Positions 8,538 to 17,142 of a stretch of DNA of 64,000 nucleotides are shown here, piece by piece. Origin of the DNA: Sandaracinobacteroides saxicola (GTDB taxonomy: Bacteria > Pseudomonadota > Alphaproteobacteria > Sphingomonadales > Sphingomonadaceae); contig NZ_CP059851.1 in NCBI RefSeq assembly GCF_014117445.1, positions 1,054,001-1,118,000 on the forward strand, in the 5' to 3' direction. The notes beneath the pieces were generated by a model that had not been told where the DNA came from, ran no database searches, and saw only the letters and a list, made by a program, of their open reading frames with translations. Position 1 is the stretch's first letter. Every line of letters begins with the position of its first letter. The translations under genes were made by a program, and so were the position numbers.

Positions 8538-9788
8538 TTACTGCGCGTCGGCAAGCTGCGGGCCGACGCGGCTCTGCTGCATGGCGAGGACGAAGCCGGT
8601 GGCGTCGAGGAAGGGCCGCGGGTTGACCTGGCGGCCATCGACATGAACCTCGAAATGCAGGTGGGTGCCGGTGGAGCGGCCGGTGGAGCCCATGGCGCCG
8701 ATGGTCTCGCCGACATTGACGCGGTCCCCGACCTGGGCGCGGATGCGCGACAGGTGGGCATAGCGGGTCATGATGCCGCGGCCGTGGTCGATGTCGATGG
8801 TGTTGCCATAGGCGCCGAACCAGCCGGCGCGGACCACGGTGCCGCCGGCGCTGGCGCGGATCGGTTCGCCGTGCGCGCCGGCCATGTCCACGCCCTGGTG
8901 GTTGGCGGCGCCGCCATGGAAGGGGTCGTAGCGGAAGCCGAAGCCGCTGGTGTAGCTGAAGGAGGCGACCGGCATGAAGGAGGGCAGCGCGGTCATCGCG
9001 TCTTCGAGCTGCGAGACGCGCTGCCAGTTGACGAACAGGTCGGCAAAGCGCGGGTCGGCGCCGCCGGTGGCGGGGACATAGGGCCCGCCCATGCCGAGGC
9101 GGCCGCGGGCGGCGAAGCTGGATTGCGCGACGAACCGGTCGGCGTTGAGGCCGAGGCGGGCGAGCAGCGCTTCGGCATCGCGCAGGCGGGTTTCGGCGGT
9201 GGCGGCGGCCTTGTCGACGAAGGCGAGCTGCGCGGCTTCGAGTTCGGCGAAGGGTTTCAGCACGCCGGCTTGGGAGGGATCGATGGCGGTCTTGCCGCGA
9301 CCCAGGCGGGGCAGCATGTTGGCGAGTGCATCGGGGCGGGTCTTGCCGGTGAGGAGGCCGGCGAGGAATTGCTGGCGCGCCTCGATCCGTTCGGCGGTGG
9401 TGGCGACGGTGCCCTGGAGCGCGGCGGTGTCGGCCTTCATGGCGGCGATCTGCGCCTGCATGGCGGCCAGTTCGGCATCCTTGGGACTGGGAGCCACCAT
9501 GGTGGCGGTCGAGAGGCTCATCCACCCGGCCACCAATGCAGTCATCGTCATTGCCATTGCTTGCGTACCCGATCCGACCCTTATGTCGCGGGTTTTGCTG
9601 GCGCTGTGCAGGATGATCCGCCGTTCGGGCAGGATGCGGGACAACCATTCGTCGGCCCGTTTCCAGGCACCCCGGTTTGGCATGTCCACGCGTTCGACCC
9701 TCTTGTGCAGTTCAGCGTGCGCCAAACCCTCGACCCATTGATATTCCCGTTGCGGTTGTCCGCTTGGTTGGGGGTCAGAAAGCATCAT
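8538..9788 (-). CDS. M23-family peptidoglycan endopeptidase, membrane-anchored
   Basis: 416 residues. A charged N-terminal region of about 75 residues is followed by one membrane segment (about 77-97), a long coiled-coil-prone region (about 100-230) and a C-terminal LytM/M23 domain (about 270-395). Zn-binding motifs of active LytM enzymes are present: HQGVDMAG (HxxxD) and HLHFEVHVDG (HxH), with GFGFRYDPFHGG upstream of the first. So it is probably catalytically competent and acts on the cell-wall cross-links from the periplasmic side. The cytoplasmic leader before the helix is longer than in most M23 proteins. Two adjacent ATG codons (9788, 9785) compete as start; the first overlaps the DUF455 stop. 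Confidence 0.88.
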   Translation of the reverse strand: MMLSDPQPSGQPQREYQWVEGLAHAELHKRVERVDMPNRGAWKRADEWLSRILPERRIILHSASKTRDIRVGSGTQAMAMTMTALVAGWMSLSTATMVAPSPKDAELAAMQAQIAAMKADTAALQGTVATTAERIEARQQFLAGLLTGKTRPDALANMLPRLGRGKTAIDPSQAGVLKPFAELEAAQLAFVDKAAATAETRLRDAEALLARLGLNADRFVAQSSFAARGRLGMGGPYVPATGGADPRFADLFVNWQRVSQLEDAMTALPSFMPVASFSYTSGFGFRYDPFHGGAANHQGVDMAGAHGEPIRASAGGTVVRAGWFGAYGNTIDIDHGRGIMTRYAHLSRIRAQVGDRVNVGETIGAMGSTGRSTGTHLHFEVHVDGRQVNPRPFLDATGFVLAMQQSRVGPQLADAQ

Positions 9789-10585
9789 GCGGCGGGGCTG
9801 CCAAGCGGAAGATACCAGCCCGGCGTCAGACCGGCCTGAAGCCGCGCTGAATCGTTGAACGGGGGCTTAACCATGCCGCGAAAGTGTCGCTGGACGAGGG
9901 CATGGAAAGCGGCCTGTGGCGGGGTTTTGGCACGGTCACAGACGAATCGGAACCAGCGGTTGCCGATGGCGACATGGCCGATTTCATCGGCCAGAATGCG
10001 GGTTAGGATCGAGACGACGCGCTCATCTCCGACGGCCGCGAATCGGGCGATCATGGCGGGTGTGACGTCGAGGCCGCGGGCTTCGAGCACCTGGGGCACG
10101 ATGGCCAGGCGGGCGGCGAGGTCGTGGCGGGTGTCGTGCGCCGCCTGCCACAGGCCGTCATGGGCGGGGAGGTCGCCATAGTCGCCGCCGCTGGTTTGAA
10201 GCCAGCGGTGCAAGAGGTTGAAATGCTGGGCTTCCTCGTCGAGCACCAGCACCCAGTCGTCGGCGAAGGCGGGTGGCATTGGGGGCGCGAATCGGCCGAG
10301 CATGTCGGCGGCGAGGTCGATGGCGTTGAGTTCGATATGGGCGAGCGCGTGCAGCATGGCGAATCGGGCGCGGGGGCTGCCGGCGCGGCCCCGGCGCGGC
10401 ATGCGGCTGGCGGGGAGCATTGCCGGTCGCGCCGGCCGGGCCGGCGAATCGGGGAGCGGCGCCGTGCCCGCGAGGGTGAGGGTACCCGCCCGCCAGGCCG
10501 CCGCGAGCGCCCGGGCGGCATGCGCCGTGGCCGCCGCATCGCCGGTGGCGAGCACCCCGGCGGCCACGGCGGCGAGGCTGGTCAT
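9785..10585 (-). CDS. DUF455 family ferritin-like protein
   Basis: 266-residue protein of the DUF455 group. Helical iron-binding-type motifs are visible: HALAHIELNAIDLAADM, DEEAQHFNLLHRWL, then DERVVSILTRILADEIGHVA. The paired E-x-x-H patterns are those of the ferritin-like di-iron superfamily. The family has no firmly established reaction; some members sit near tRNA-modifying or oxygenase genes. I chose ATG 10585, which overlaps the peroxiredoxin stop by four bases; upstream in-frame starts lie inside the peroxiredoxin. Coupling to a peroxiredoxin is compatible with a role in redox or iron homeostasis, but that is inference. Confidence 0.85.
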   Translation of the reverse strand: MTSLAAVAAGVLATGDAAATAHAARALAAAWRAGTLTLAGTAPLPDSPARPARPAMLPASRMPRRGRAGSPRARFAMLHALAHIELNAIDLAADMLGRFAPPMPPAFADDWVLVLDEEAQHFNLLHRWLQTSGGDYGDLPAHDGLWQAAHDTRHDLAARLAIVPQVLEARGLDVTPAMIARFAAVGDERVVSILTRILADEIGHVAIGNRWFRFVCDRAKTPPQAAFHALVQRHFRGMVKPPFNDSARLQAGLTPGWYLPLGSPAA

Positions 10586-11043
10586 GGCAGCGCGCGGGCG
10601 GCGGCCAGGACGGCGTCGGCGTGGCCGGGCACCTTCACCTTGCGCCAGATCTGGGCGATGCGGCCATCGCGGCCGATCAGGAAGGTGCAGCGTTCGATGC
10701 CCATGTAGGTCTTGCCATACATGGATTTCGCCACCCAGGCGCCGAAGGCTTCGGTCACTTCGCCCTCGTCGGCGCCGAGGGTGATGGTGAGCTTGTGCTT
10801 GGTGGCGAACTTGCCGTGGCTGGTGACGCTGTCCTTGGAGACGCCGAGGATGGCGGTGTCGGCGGCGGCGAAGTCGCCCGCGAGCGCGGTGAAGGCGACG
10901 GCCTCGGTGGTGCAGCCGGGGGTGTCGTCCTTGGGGTAGAAATAGAGCACCAGCTTGCGGCCGGCGAAATCGGCGCTGGTGATCGGTCCCGAAGGGCCGG
11001 CGAGGGTGAAGGCGGGGGCGGGGTCTCCGACGGCGAGGATCAT
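10582..11043 (-). CDS. bcp: Peroxiredoxin, BCP/PrxQ type
   Basis: 153-residue thiol peroxidase that reduces H2O2 and organic hydroperoxides using thioredoxin. The peroxidatic cysteine is C44 in PKDDTPGCTTEAVAF. In the common two-Cys BCP/PrxQ form the resolving Cys lies five residues later (TPGC....C); here that position is Val, and the only other Cys is in GIERCTFLIGRDG. The protein is therefore a one-Cys-like or atypical form, the one odd point. The remaining fold signature (LVLYFYPKDDTPG, ILGVSKDS) is standard. Start ATG 11043 overlaps the glnE stop. Part of the panC-to-xthA minus-strand run. Confidence 0.93.
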   Translation of the reverse strand: MILAVGDPAPAFTLAGPSGPITSADFAGRKLVLYFYPKDDTPGCTTEAVAFTALAGDFAAADTAILGVSKDSVTSHGKFATKHKLTITLGADEGEVTEAFGAWVAKSMYGKTYMGIERCTFLIGRDGRIAQIWRKVKVPGHADAVLAAARALP

Positions 11044-13703
11044 GCGGTCTCTCCTGACTGGAAGGTGGTGGCCCATGCGGCAAGGACCTGCTGCCGGGCG
11101 AGAGTCAACGCCGATTTCACCGCGGCGAAACCAGGGAGGCCGAGGGCGCGGGCCAGCAGCAGCCCGGTGGCGGCGGAGGGTGCGGCGCCGTCGCCCGCGG
11201 GCATGACGAGCCGCAGCAGGACGAGGAGGCGCATCAGCACGCCATGCGCGTCGGCGAGTTCGGGGGCGACGGCGGCGATGGCGCGGTCGAGCTGCGGCGG
11301 GATGGGCGCGCCACGCAGCAGGGCGCGGGTCTGGACAATGAACTCCAGGTCGACGAGACCGCCGCGCATCAGTTTCAGGTCCCACGGGCCGGCGGCGGGT
11401 TTGTGCCTGGCGATCTCGCGGCGCATCGCCATCGCCTCGCGCGGCAGGGTGGCGGGATCGCGCGGCTGGGCGACGATGGTGTCGATCATCGCCTGGGCCG
11501 CGGCGACGGCGGCGGCGTCGGCGCCGAGGGGCCGGGCGCGGGTGAGGGCCATATGCTCCCAGCTTTCGGCCTCGGCGGACTGGTAGGCGGCGAAACTGTC
11601 GAGGCTGACGGCGAGCAGGCCCTGCGCGCCCGACGGGCGAAGGCGGGTGTCGATGTCGAACAGGCGGCCGGCGGCGGTGGCAACGCTGAGGTCGGCGATC
11701 AGGCGCTGGCCGAGGCGGTTGAACCAGGCGGTCGCGGAGAGGGGTGCGGGGCCATCGGATTCGCGGCGGAAATCGCCGCTGAACAGCAGCACAAGGTCGA
11801 GGTCTGACTGGGCGGTAAGTGCCTGGCCGCCCCAGCGGCCGAGCGCGAGGATGACCAGATGGCAGCCCGCGCAGCGGCCGTGCCGCGCGGCAAAGCGCGC
11901 GCTGGCGGCGTCTGCCAGGCGCAGCACCGCGGCGTCGGCGATGGCGGCGAGGGTGGCGGCGGCGTCGAGCGGGTCGATGGCGGCGTCCAGCAGGCGGACG
12001 CCGAGCAGGAAGCGGCGTTCGGCGGCCCAGCGGCGGACGCGGTCGAGCAGGGCCTCGCCATCGAGGTTGCGGGTGGCGAGCGCGAGTTCGGCCTGTGCCT
12101 CGGCGGGGCCGGGCAGCGGCGGCGGCGGGTCCAGGAGCGTGTCGATCAGGCCGGGATCACGCGCGAGGGCGTCGGCGAGCAGCGGCGTGGCGGTCAGCAG
12201 GCGGGCGAGCAGGGTGACGAGCGGCGGGTGGGCGGAGAGCAGGCCCCAGAACTGCACGCCCGAGGGCAGCGCCCGGATGAAGCTGTCGAGGCGGAGCAGG
12301 CCGGCGCGCCCCTGCTTGCCGCGCGCGACCGCGGGCAGCAGGGTGGGGAGCAGGATTTCGAAGCTGCGGCGCGCCTCTGGCGCGCGGAGCGCGCGCGGCC
12401 GGCCGGCGCGCCAGCCCGCCAGCAGGCTGCGCACCAGCGGCGGGTCGGCAAGGCGGGCTTTGGCGAGCCAGCGGTCGAGGGCGTCGCTGTCGTGCGGCAG
12501 GCGGGGTTTGCGGTCGCCGTCCTCGGCAACGAGGCGGTCGTAAGCGCGGGAGACGGTGCGGGTCAGTGGCAGCAGGGCCGATTCGAGGGCACGCCAATGG
12601 GGGGCGCCGGCCAGCCCGGCGACGGCGGCGCGCGCGGCGGCGAGGCGCGGGATGCTGTGGGTCTGGGCGTCGTCGAGCATCTGGAGCCGGTGTTCGAGGG
12701 TGCGCAGGCGGCGATAGGCGTCGGCCAGCGTGGTGGCGTCATCGGAGGTGATGCGGCCGGCGGCGGCGAGGGCGGGGAGGGCATCGAGCGTGGCGGGGGC
12801 GCGCAGGCTGTCGTCCCGCCCGCCGAAGATCAGCTGGTGAATCTGGGCGAAGAACTCGATTTCGCGGATGCCGCCGCGGCCGCGTTTCAGGTCATAGCCG
12901 GGGCCGGGTTTTTGGCCCTCGCTGTAATGGTCGCGGATGCGGTGGCTGACATCGCGGATGTCGGCGATGGCGCTGAAATCCAGGGTGCGGCGCCAGACGA
13001 AGGGCTCGATGTCGGTGAGGAAGGCACGGCCGAGCGCGGTGTCGCCGGCGGCGGCGCGGGCGCGGATGAAGGCGAGGCGTTCCCAGGCGAGGGCCTGGGA
13101 TTGATAATAATGCAGGGCGGCGTTGAGCGCGAGGCTGGCGGGCGTGCTGTCGGGATCGGGGCGGAGGCGGAGGTCGACGCGCAGGGCATAGCCGTCGGCG
13201 GTGCGTTCGGAGAGGATGGCGGCGATGCGGCGGACGAGGCGGACCGCGGCTTCGCCCGGTTCTTCGGTGGGGCGGCGGGGCAGGGTGTCGGGATCGTGGA
13301 TGAAGATTAGGTCGATGTCGCTGCTGTAGTTGAGCTCGTGGCTGCCCATCTTGCCGAGGGCGAGCGCGGCGAGGCCGGCGGGGGACGAATCACGCTCCGC
13401 GAAGGCGGCGGTGATGGCGGCGTCGAGTGCGCTGTCGGCGAAGCGGGTGAGGGCAGCGGTGACGGTTTCGAGCGGCCAGAGGCCGGCGAGGTCGGCCAGG
13501 GCGACGGTAAGCGCGACGCCGGCACGGGCGTGGCGGACGGACGGCAGGGGATGGGCGGGGTCGAGGCGGGCGAGGGCGGTGGTGAGGGCGGCCTCGGGGC
13601 CGTCGGTCGTCAGCGTGTCGAGGAGGGCGGTTTCGCGGCGGATGAGGCCGCGCAGGAAGGGCGAGTGGCTGTTGGCGCGGTGAATCGCGTCGGGCAGGCT
13701 CAC
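11040..13703 (-). CDS. glnE: Bifunctional glutamine synthetase adenylyltransferase/adenylyl-removing enzyme
   Basis: 887 residues. GlnE attaches AMP to glutamine synthetase when nitrogen is plentiful and removes it on nitrogen limitation, under control of PII. Two nucleotidyltransferase domains are visible: the N-terminal one with HELNYSSDIDLIFIHD and the C-terminal one with GGQALTAQSDLDLVLLF, each with the paired Asp metal ligands, plus the helical linker and a C-terminal helical part. It is somewhat shorter than the roughly 950 residues of enteric GlnE, as often seen in sphingomonads. Start overlaps the PhzF-like stop. No nitrogen-regulation partner gene is adjacent. Confidence 0.95.
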   Translation of the reverse strand: MSLPDAIHRANSHSPFLRGLIRRETALLDTLTTDGPEAALTTALARLDPAHPLPSVRHARAGVALTVALADLAGLWPLETVTAALTRFADSALDAAITAAFAERDSSPAGLAALALGKMGSHELNYSSDIDLIFIHDPDTLPRRPTEEPGEAAVRLVRRIAAILSERTADGYALRVDLRLRPDPDSTPASLALNAALHYYQSQALAWERLAFIRARAAAGDTALGRAFLTDIEPFVWRRTLDFSAIADIRDVSHRIRDHYSEGQKPGPGYDLKRGRGGIREIEFFAQIHQLIFGGRDDSLRAPATLDALPALAAAGRITSDDATTLADAYRRLRTLEHRLQMLDDAQTHSIPRLAAARAAVAGLAGAPHWRALESALLPLTRTVSRAYDRLVAEDGDRKPRLPHDSDALDRWLAKARLADPPLVRSLLAGWRAGRPRALRAPEARRSFEILLPTLLPAVARGKQGRAGLLRLDSFIRALPSGVQFWGLLSAHPPLVTLLARLLTATPLLADALARDPGLIDTLLDPPPPLPGPAEAQAELALATRNLDGEALLDRVRRWAAERRFLLGVRLLDAAIDPLDAAATLAAIADAAVLRLADAASARFAARHGRCAGCHLVILALGRWGGQALTAQSDLDLVLLFSGDFRRESDGPAPLSATAWFNRLGQRLIADLSVATAAGRLFDIDTRLRPSGAQGLLAVSLDSFAAYQSAEAESWEHMALTRARPLGADAAAVAAAQAMIDTIVAQPRDPATLPREAMAMRREIARHKPAAGPWDLKLMRGGLVDLEFIVQTRALLRGAPIPPQLDRAIAAVAPELADAHGVLMRLLVLLRLVMPAGDGAAPSAATGLLLARALGLPGFAAVKSALTLARQQVLAAWATTFQSGETA

Positions 13704-14581
13704 AGGTGCAGCATGCCCGCCATGACGGGGACGCAGGGGCCGCCGACGGTGACGGCATTGGGGCCGGCCTCGACCTCGATCAGCGACGGACGACGGACGT
13801 GGCGGCCCTGGTGGAGGGTGAAGCGGGTCTCGGCCGGGTCCAGCGCGTTCAGCCAGGCGCCGAGTGCGGCGGCGGCGCTGCCGGTGGCGGGATCCTCCGT
13901 AACGCCGGCGAGCGGGGCGAACATGCGCACCTCGATATGGTCGGTGTGCCGGGCGTAGAGGTGCAGGCCGAGGAGGCCGGCGGACTGGCCGATGTTGCCC
14001 TCCGCGGCCTCGAAGGCGGCGACGTTGCAGCGGGCGCGGGCGAGCGCGTCGGCGCCGACTTCGGCGATCAGGAACTCGGCGCCGACCGAGGCGAAGCGGG
14101 GCGGGTGGCGGGTGGTGAGGATGTCGGCGGGGTCGAGACCGGCAAGCGCCGCGACGCGGACGGGATCGACGATGGTGCCCAATGCCAGCGGGCGGGGGGC
14201 GCGGACGGTGGCGCCGGTGATGGCGCCGGCTTCGCGCCTGATGGTGACGGGAACCAGGCCGGCGGCTTCCTCGAAGATCATGCGGTCGGGGACGGGGCGG
14301 CCGAACAGCGTGCCCAGGCGGGCGAGGACAAAGCCGGTGCCGACATTGGGGTGGCCGGCGAAGGGCATTTCCTCTTCGGGCGTGAAGATGCGGACATGGG
14401 CGGTGTTGGCGGGGTCGGTCGGCGGGAAGACGAAGGTCGATTCGGCGTAGTTGAACTCACGCGCGATGGCCTGCATCGCCGCCGTGTCCAGCCCGCGCGC
14501 ATCGGTGATGACGGCGAGCGGGTTGCCGGCGAAGCGGCTGGTGGTGAAGACGTCGACGGTGGTGAAGGGAAAATCGGGCAT
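13700..14581 (-). CDS. PhzF family phenazine biosynthesis-like isomerase
   Basis: 293-residue member of the PhzF/YddE fold family (diaminopimelate-epimerase-like). Motifs: the likely catalytic Glu in REFNYAESTFVFP, MPFAGHPNVGTGFVLA and the second-half DPATGSAAAALGAWL. Most family members outside phenazine clusters are isomerases or epimerases of unknown substrate; no other phenazine gene is in the window, so phenazine production should not be inferred. I chose ATG 14581 (MPDFPFTTVDVFT), which gives the standard N-terminus. It starts seven bases after the phospholipase D stop and overlaps the glnE start by four, so it is probably co-transcribed with both. Confidence 0.88.
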   Translation of the reverse strand: MPDFPFTTVDVFTTSRFAGNPLAVITDARGLDTAAMQAIAREFNYAESTFVFPPTDPANTAHVRIFTPEEEMPFAGHPNVGTGFVLARLGTLFGRPVPDRMIFEEAAGLVPVTIRREAGAITGATVRAPRPLALGTIVDPVRVAALAGLDPADILTTRHPPRFASVGAEFLIAEVGADALARARCNVAAFEAAEGNIGQSAGLLGLHLYARHTDHIEVRMFAPLAGVTEDPATGSAAAALGAWLNALDPAETRFTLHQGRHVRRPSLIEVEAGPNAVTVGGPCVPVMAGMLHL

Positions 14582-14588
14582 CGCCGCG

Positions 14589-16223
14589 CTATACCAGATC
14601 GTCGGGCACGAACCAGCTTGGCCGGGCGAAGGCGCGGGCCTTGGTGATCTGGTGCGGGACGATGAAGCCCTGCCGCTCCTCCGGCTTGCGGGCGGCGTTG
14701 GCGACCGCCTGCTCCCGCCAGCTGTCGAGCGCGGTTTCGGGCGCGATGGAATCGCGTTGCAGGAGGTCGTGCCACAGCGCGTCGCGGAAGGCGCCGACGG
14801 CCCCGGGTTCGTGCCAGAGGAAGCCGGTTTCGGTGTCCCAGCGGAAGCTGCGGCCGTTGATGTTGGCGGACGAGATGAGCGCGCTGTGGTCGTCGGCGAT
14901 GAGCAGCTTGCTGTGCACATGGATCATGCCGCTGCCGAAGCCGACACCGCGGCCCTCTTCATATTCGGCGATCTCATCCGGCCGGGCGCGCTGCTGCTGG
15001 GCGAGCGAGAACAGGCCGACGCGGCGCGGGATGCGGCGCCGCAGGTGACGGATGGCGCGCATCTGGAGCCATTCGCCATGGCGGTGCGGCGCGCGGCGGT
15101 CACCGTCGAAGGCCACCTCCTCGGGCGCGTTGGGCAGCAGGATGATGACCTGGAGCGCCGGGCATTGCCGGGCCCGTTTGACGATCCAGCGGGCGACGCG
15201 GCGCAGGCGGAAGAATTGCGCCTCGATATAGAGGATCGTCTCGGCGCTGTTGATGAGGCGGCGGTGGGCCTCCTCGATCTCGGTGATGCGGCGGATGGGG
15301 CCGACTGCCCAGGCGACGGGGTTGCGGCGGGATTGCGTGCGGACGAGCTGCACCCGGGCGTTGCCGCTGGCAGGCGGGGCGGGGGCGGGCGTGCAGGGCG
15401 TGAAGACGATGTCCGGCGCCTCGCCCGCCATCCAGTCCTTCAGCCGCTGCGGCAGCCGTTCGCTTTCCATTTCCCACAGGCGGCAGAAATGCTGGTGGAA
15501 ATCGGCGACGACCGGCCCGGTGACGCGGGCCGACAGGTCGTGCCAGCTGTCGCCGACGCGGCGGCGGTGGCGGCGGTCGTCCCACCGGCGTTCGTCGATG
15601 TCGAGGCCGCCGACGAAGGCGGTGTGGCCGTCGACCACGGCGAATTTCTGGTGATAGGTCGCTGGCCACAGGCGCGGCAGGTGGCGCCAGGAGGTGGGGC
15701 GGCGCCAAGGGCTGAGGCCGGGGATGAAGGCGTCGGCGGCCAGCGATGCCAGCGTGCGGCGGGCAAAGAACCAGACGGGCAGGCGGGCGAGATGACGGAA
15801 CAGGCCGCCGAGCTCGCCCTCATGCTGGACGACCAGCACCTGCATGTGGGTTTCATGGGCATCGCGGGTGAGGGCGTGCAGGGTTTTCCAGGTCCGCCAG
15901 CTGTCGGCGTGCAGGCGTTGCCCGAGCGTCGGTTCGAAATCGCTGAGGAGGAGGCGTACGGTGAGCCCGCGGTGGGCGGCGTCCGCGAGCAGTTCGCCCC
16001 AGGTGGCGAGGCCGGCGGCCGTCGCCTCGGGCGAGCGGGTCTTGGTGTCGGGATCGAGGATGCGGAAGGCGAGGTTCAGGCTGTGCGTGGCGCCGAGGAT
16101 GGCGGCTTCGAGCGCCGGGTAGAAGGCGGCGGCCAGCACCAGCGGCTCGACGGCGCAACCGGCGCGGGGGGGATAGGGGGCATCGGGGCCGCTGCCCGGA
16201 GGCAGGAAGAGGGCGGGGGTCAT
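14589..16223 (-). CDS. Phospholipase D-like protein with two HKD motifs
   Basis: 544-residue PLD-superfamily protein. Both catalytic motifs are intact: HQKFAVVDG (H191, K193, D198) and HSKLLIADD (H437, K439), each followed by the expected small-residue stretch (GGLDIDERRW; SSANINGRSF). The double motif and length fit cardiolipin synthase/PLD-type phosphatidyltransferases or phospholipases. It has no strong N-terminal membrane hairpin of the classical ClsA sort, so it is more likely a soluble or peripheral enzyme. Start ATG 16223 overlaps the panC stop by four bases; in-frame starts further upstream lie inside panC. Substrate not inferable. Confidence 0.88.
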   Translation of the reverse strand: MTPALFLPPGSGPDAPYPPRAGCAVEPLVLAAAFYPALEAAILGATHSLNLAFRILDPDTKTRSPEATAAGLATWGELLADAAHRGLTVRLLLSDFEPTLGQRLHADSWRTWKTLHALTRDAHETHMQVLVVQHEGELGGLFRHLARLPVWFFARRTLASLAADAFIPGLSPWRRPTSWRHLPRLWPATYHQKFAVVDGHTAFVGGLDIDERRWDDRRHRRRVGDSWHDLSARVTGPVVADFHQHFCRLWEMESERLPQRLKDWMAGEAPDIVFTPCTPAPAPPASGNARVQLVRTQSRRNPVAWAVGPIRRITEIEEAHRRLINSAETILYIEAQFFRLRRVARWIVKRARQCPALQVIILLPNAPEEVAFDGDRRAPHRHGEWLQMRAIRHLRRRIPRRVGLFSLAQQQRARPDEIAEYEEGRGVGFGSGMIHVHSKLLIADDHSALISSANINGRSFRWDTETGFLWHEPGAVGAFRDALWHDLLQRDSIAPETALDSWREQAVANAARKPEERQGFIVPHQITKARAFARPSWFVPDDLV

Positions 16224-17068
16224 GGGGTGACGGCGACGTTGTCGAGCAGCCGGACGCCTTCGATCCGGGCAGTGGCGAGGAGGCGGGCGGGACGGTCGAG
16301 CGTGTCGAGCGGTTCGAGGCTGTTGGCGTCGGTGAGGGCGACATAGTCGACACTGTCGAAGCCGCCGGCGAGGATGGCGGCCTGGGCCTCCGCCAGGACG
16401 GTTGCGACGGATGCGCCCGATTGCAGCCGGGCGACCGCGGCGGTGAGGGCGGCAGGAAGCGCTGCGGCGCGGGTGCGGGCAGTGGCGGAGAGATAGGCGT
16501 TGCGTGACGAGAGGGCGAGGCCGTCGGGATCGCGGGCGATGGGGGCGGGGATGATGGTGACCGGCAGGTCGAGGTCGGCGACCAGGCGCCGGATGATGGC
16601 GAGCTGCTGCCAGTCCTTCTCTCCAAACACGGCGATGTCGGGGGCCGCCATGGTCAGCAATTTGGTGACCACGGTGGCGACGCCGTCGAAATGGCCGGGC
16701 CGCGCGGCGCCTTCCCAACGGTCACCGAGTCTGCCGACATGGATGGTGGTGGCGAAGCCGGTGGGATAGACGTTTGTGGCGGCGGGCGCGAACAGCAGGT
16801 CGCAGCCGACCGTGGCGAGCGCCGCCGAATCGGCGGGCAGGGTGCGGGGATAGGCGCCAAAATCCTCGTGGGCGCCGAATTGCAGCGGGTTGACGAACAC
16901 GGAGGTGACAACGCGCGCGACGTGCGATTGTGCCAGCCGGACGAGGCCGAGGTGGCCGGCGTGGAGCGCGCCCATGGTGGGGACCAGGGCGATGCGGTCG
17001 CCGGCGGCGCGCCAGGCGGAGAGCTGCTGGCGGAGATCGGCGACGCTGTGGACGGTGTGAACGGACAT
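16220..17068 (-). CDS. panC: Pantothenate synthetase
   Basis: 282 residues. PanC joins pantoate and beta-alanine with ATP to make vitamin B5. The nucleotidylyltransferase HIGH-like motif appears as MGALHAGHLGLV near the start; other signatures are NPLQFGAHEDF, VFGEKDWQQL and the KMSKS-equivalent ALSSRNAYLS. ATG 17068 gives the canonical N-terminus; an upstream in-frame start adds a non-conserved leader. It heads the minus-strand run and is divergent from mipZ over a 74-bp gap. panB, the preceding pathway enzyme, is about 34 kb away in the opposite orientation. Confidence 0.95.
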   Translation of the reverse strand: MSVHTVHSVADLRQQLSAWRAAGDRIALVPTMGALHAGHLGLVRLAQSHVARVVTSVFVNPLQFGAHEDFGAYPRTLPADSAALATVGCDLLFAPAATNVYPTGFATTIHVGRLGDRWEGAARPGHFDGVATVVTKLLTMAAPDIAVFGEKDWQQLAIIRRLVADLDLPVTIIPAPIARDPDGLALSSRNAYLSATARTRAAALPAALTAAVARLQSGASVATVLAEAQAAILAGGFDSVDYVALTDANSLEPLDTLDRPARLLATARIEGVRLLDNVAVTP

Positions 17069-17142
17069 GCGGCCTTCTGATTGACGCGACGCGGGGCTTG
17101 CCGCCAATGGCAGCTTTATCGGGAATCGGGGACAGAAATTTG

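Noticed and set aside
13700-14581. Phenazine biosynthesis
   Set aside because: Only a PhzF-family protein is present; the family is widespread outside phenazine producers and no other phz gene is here.
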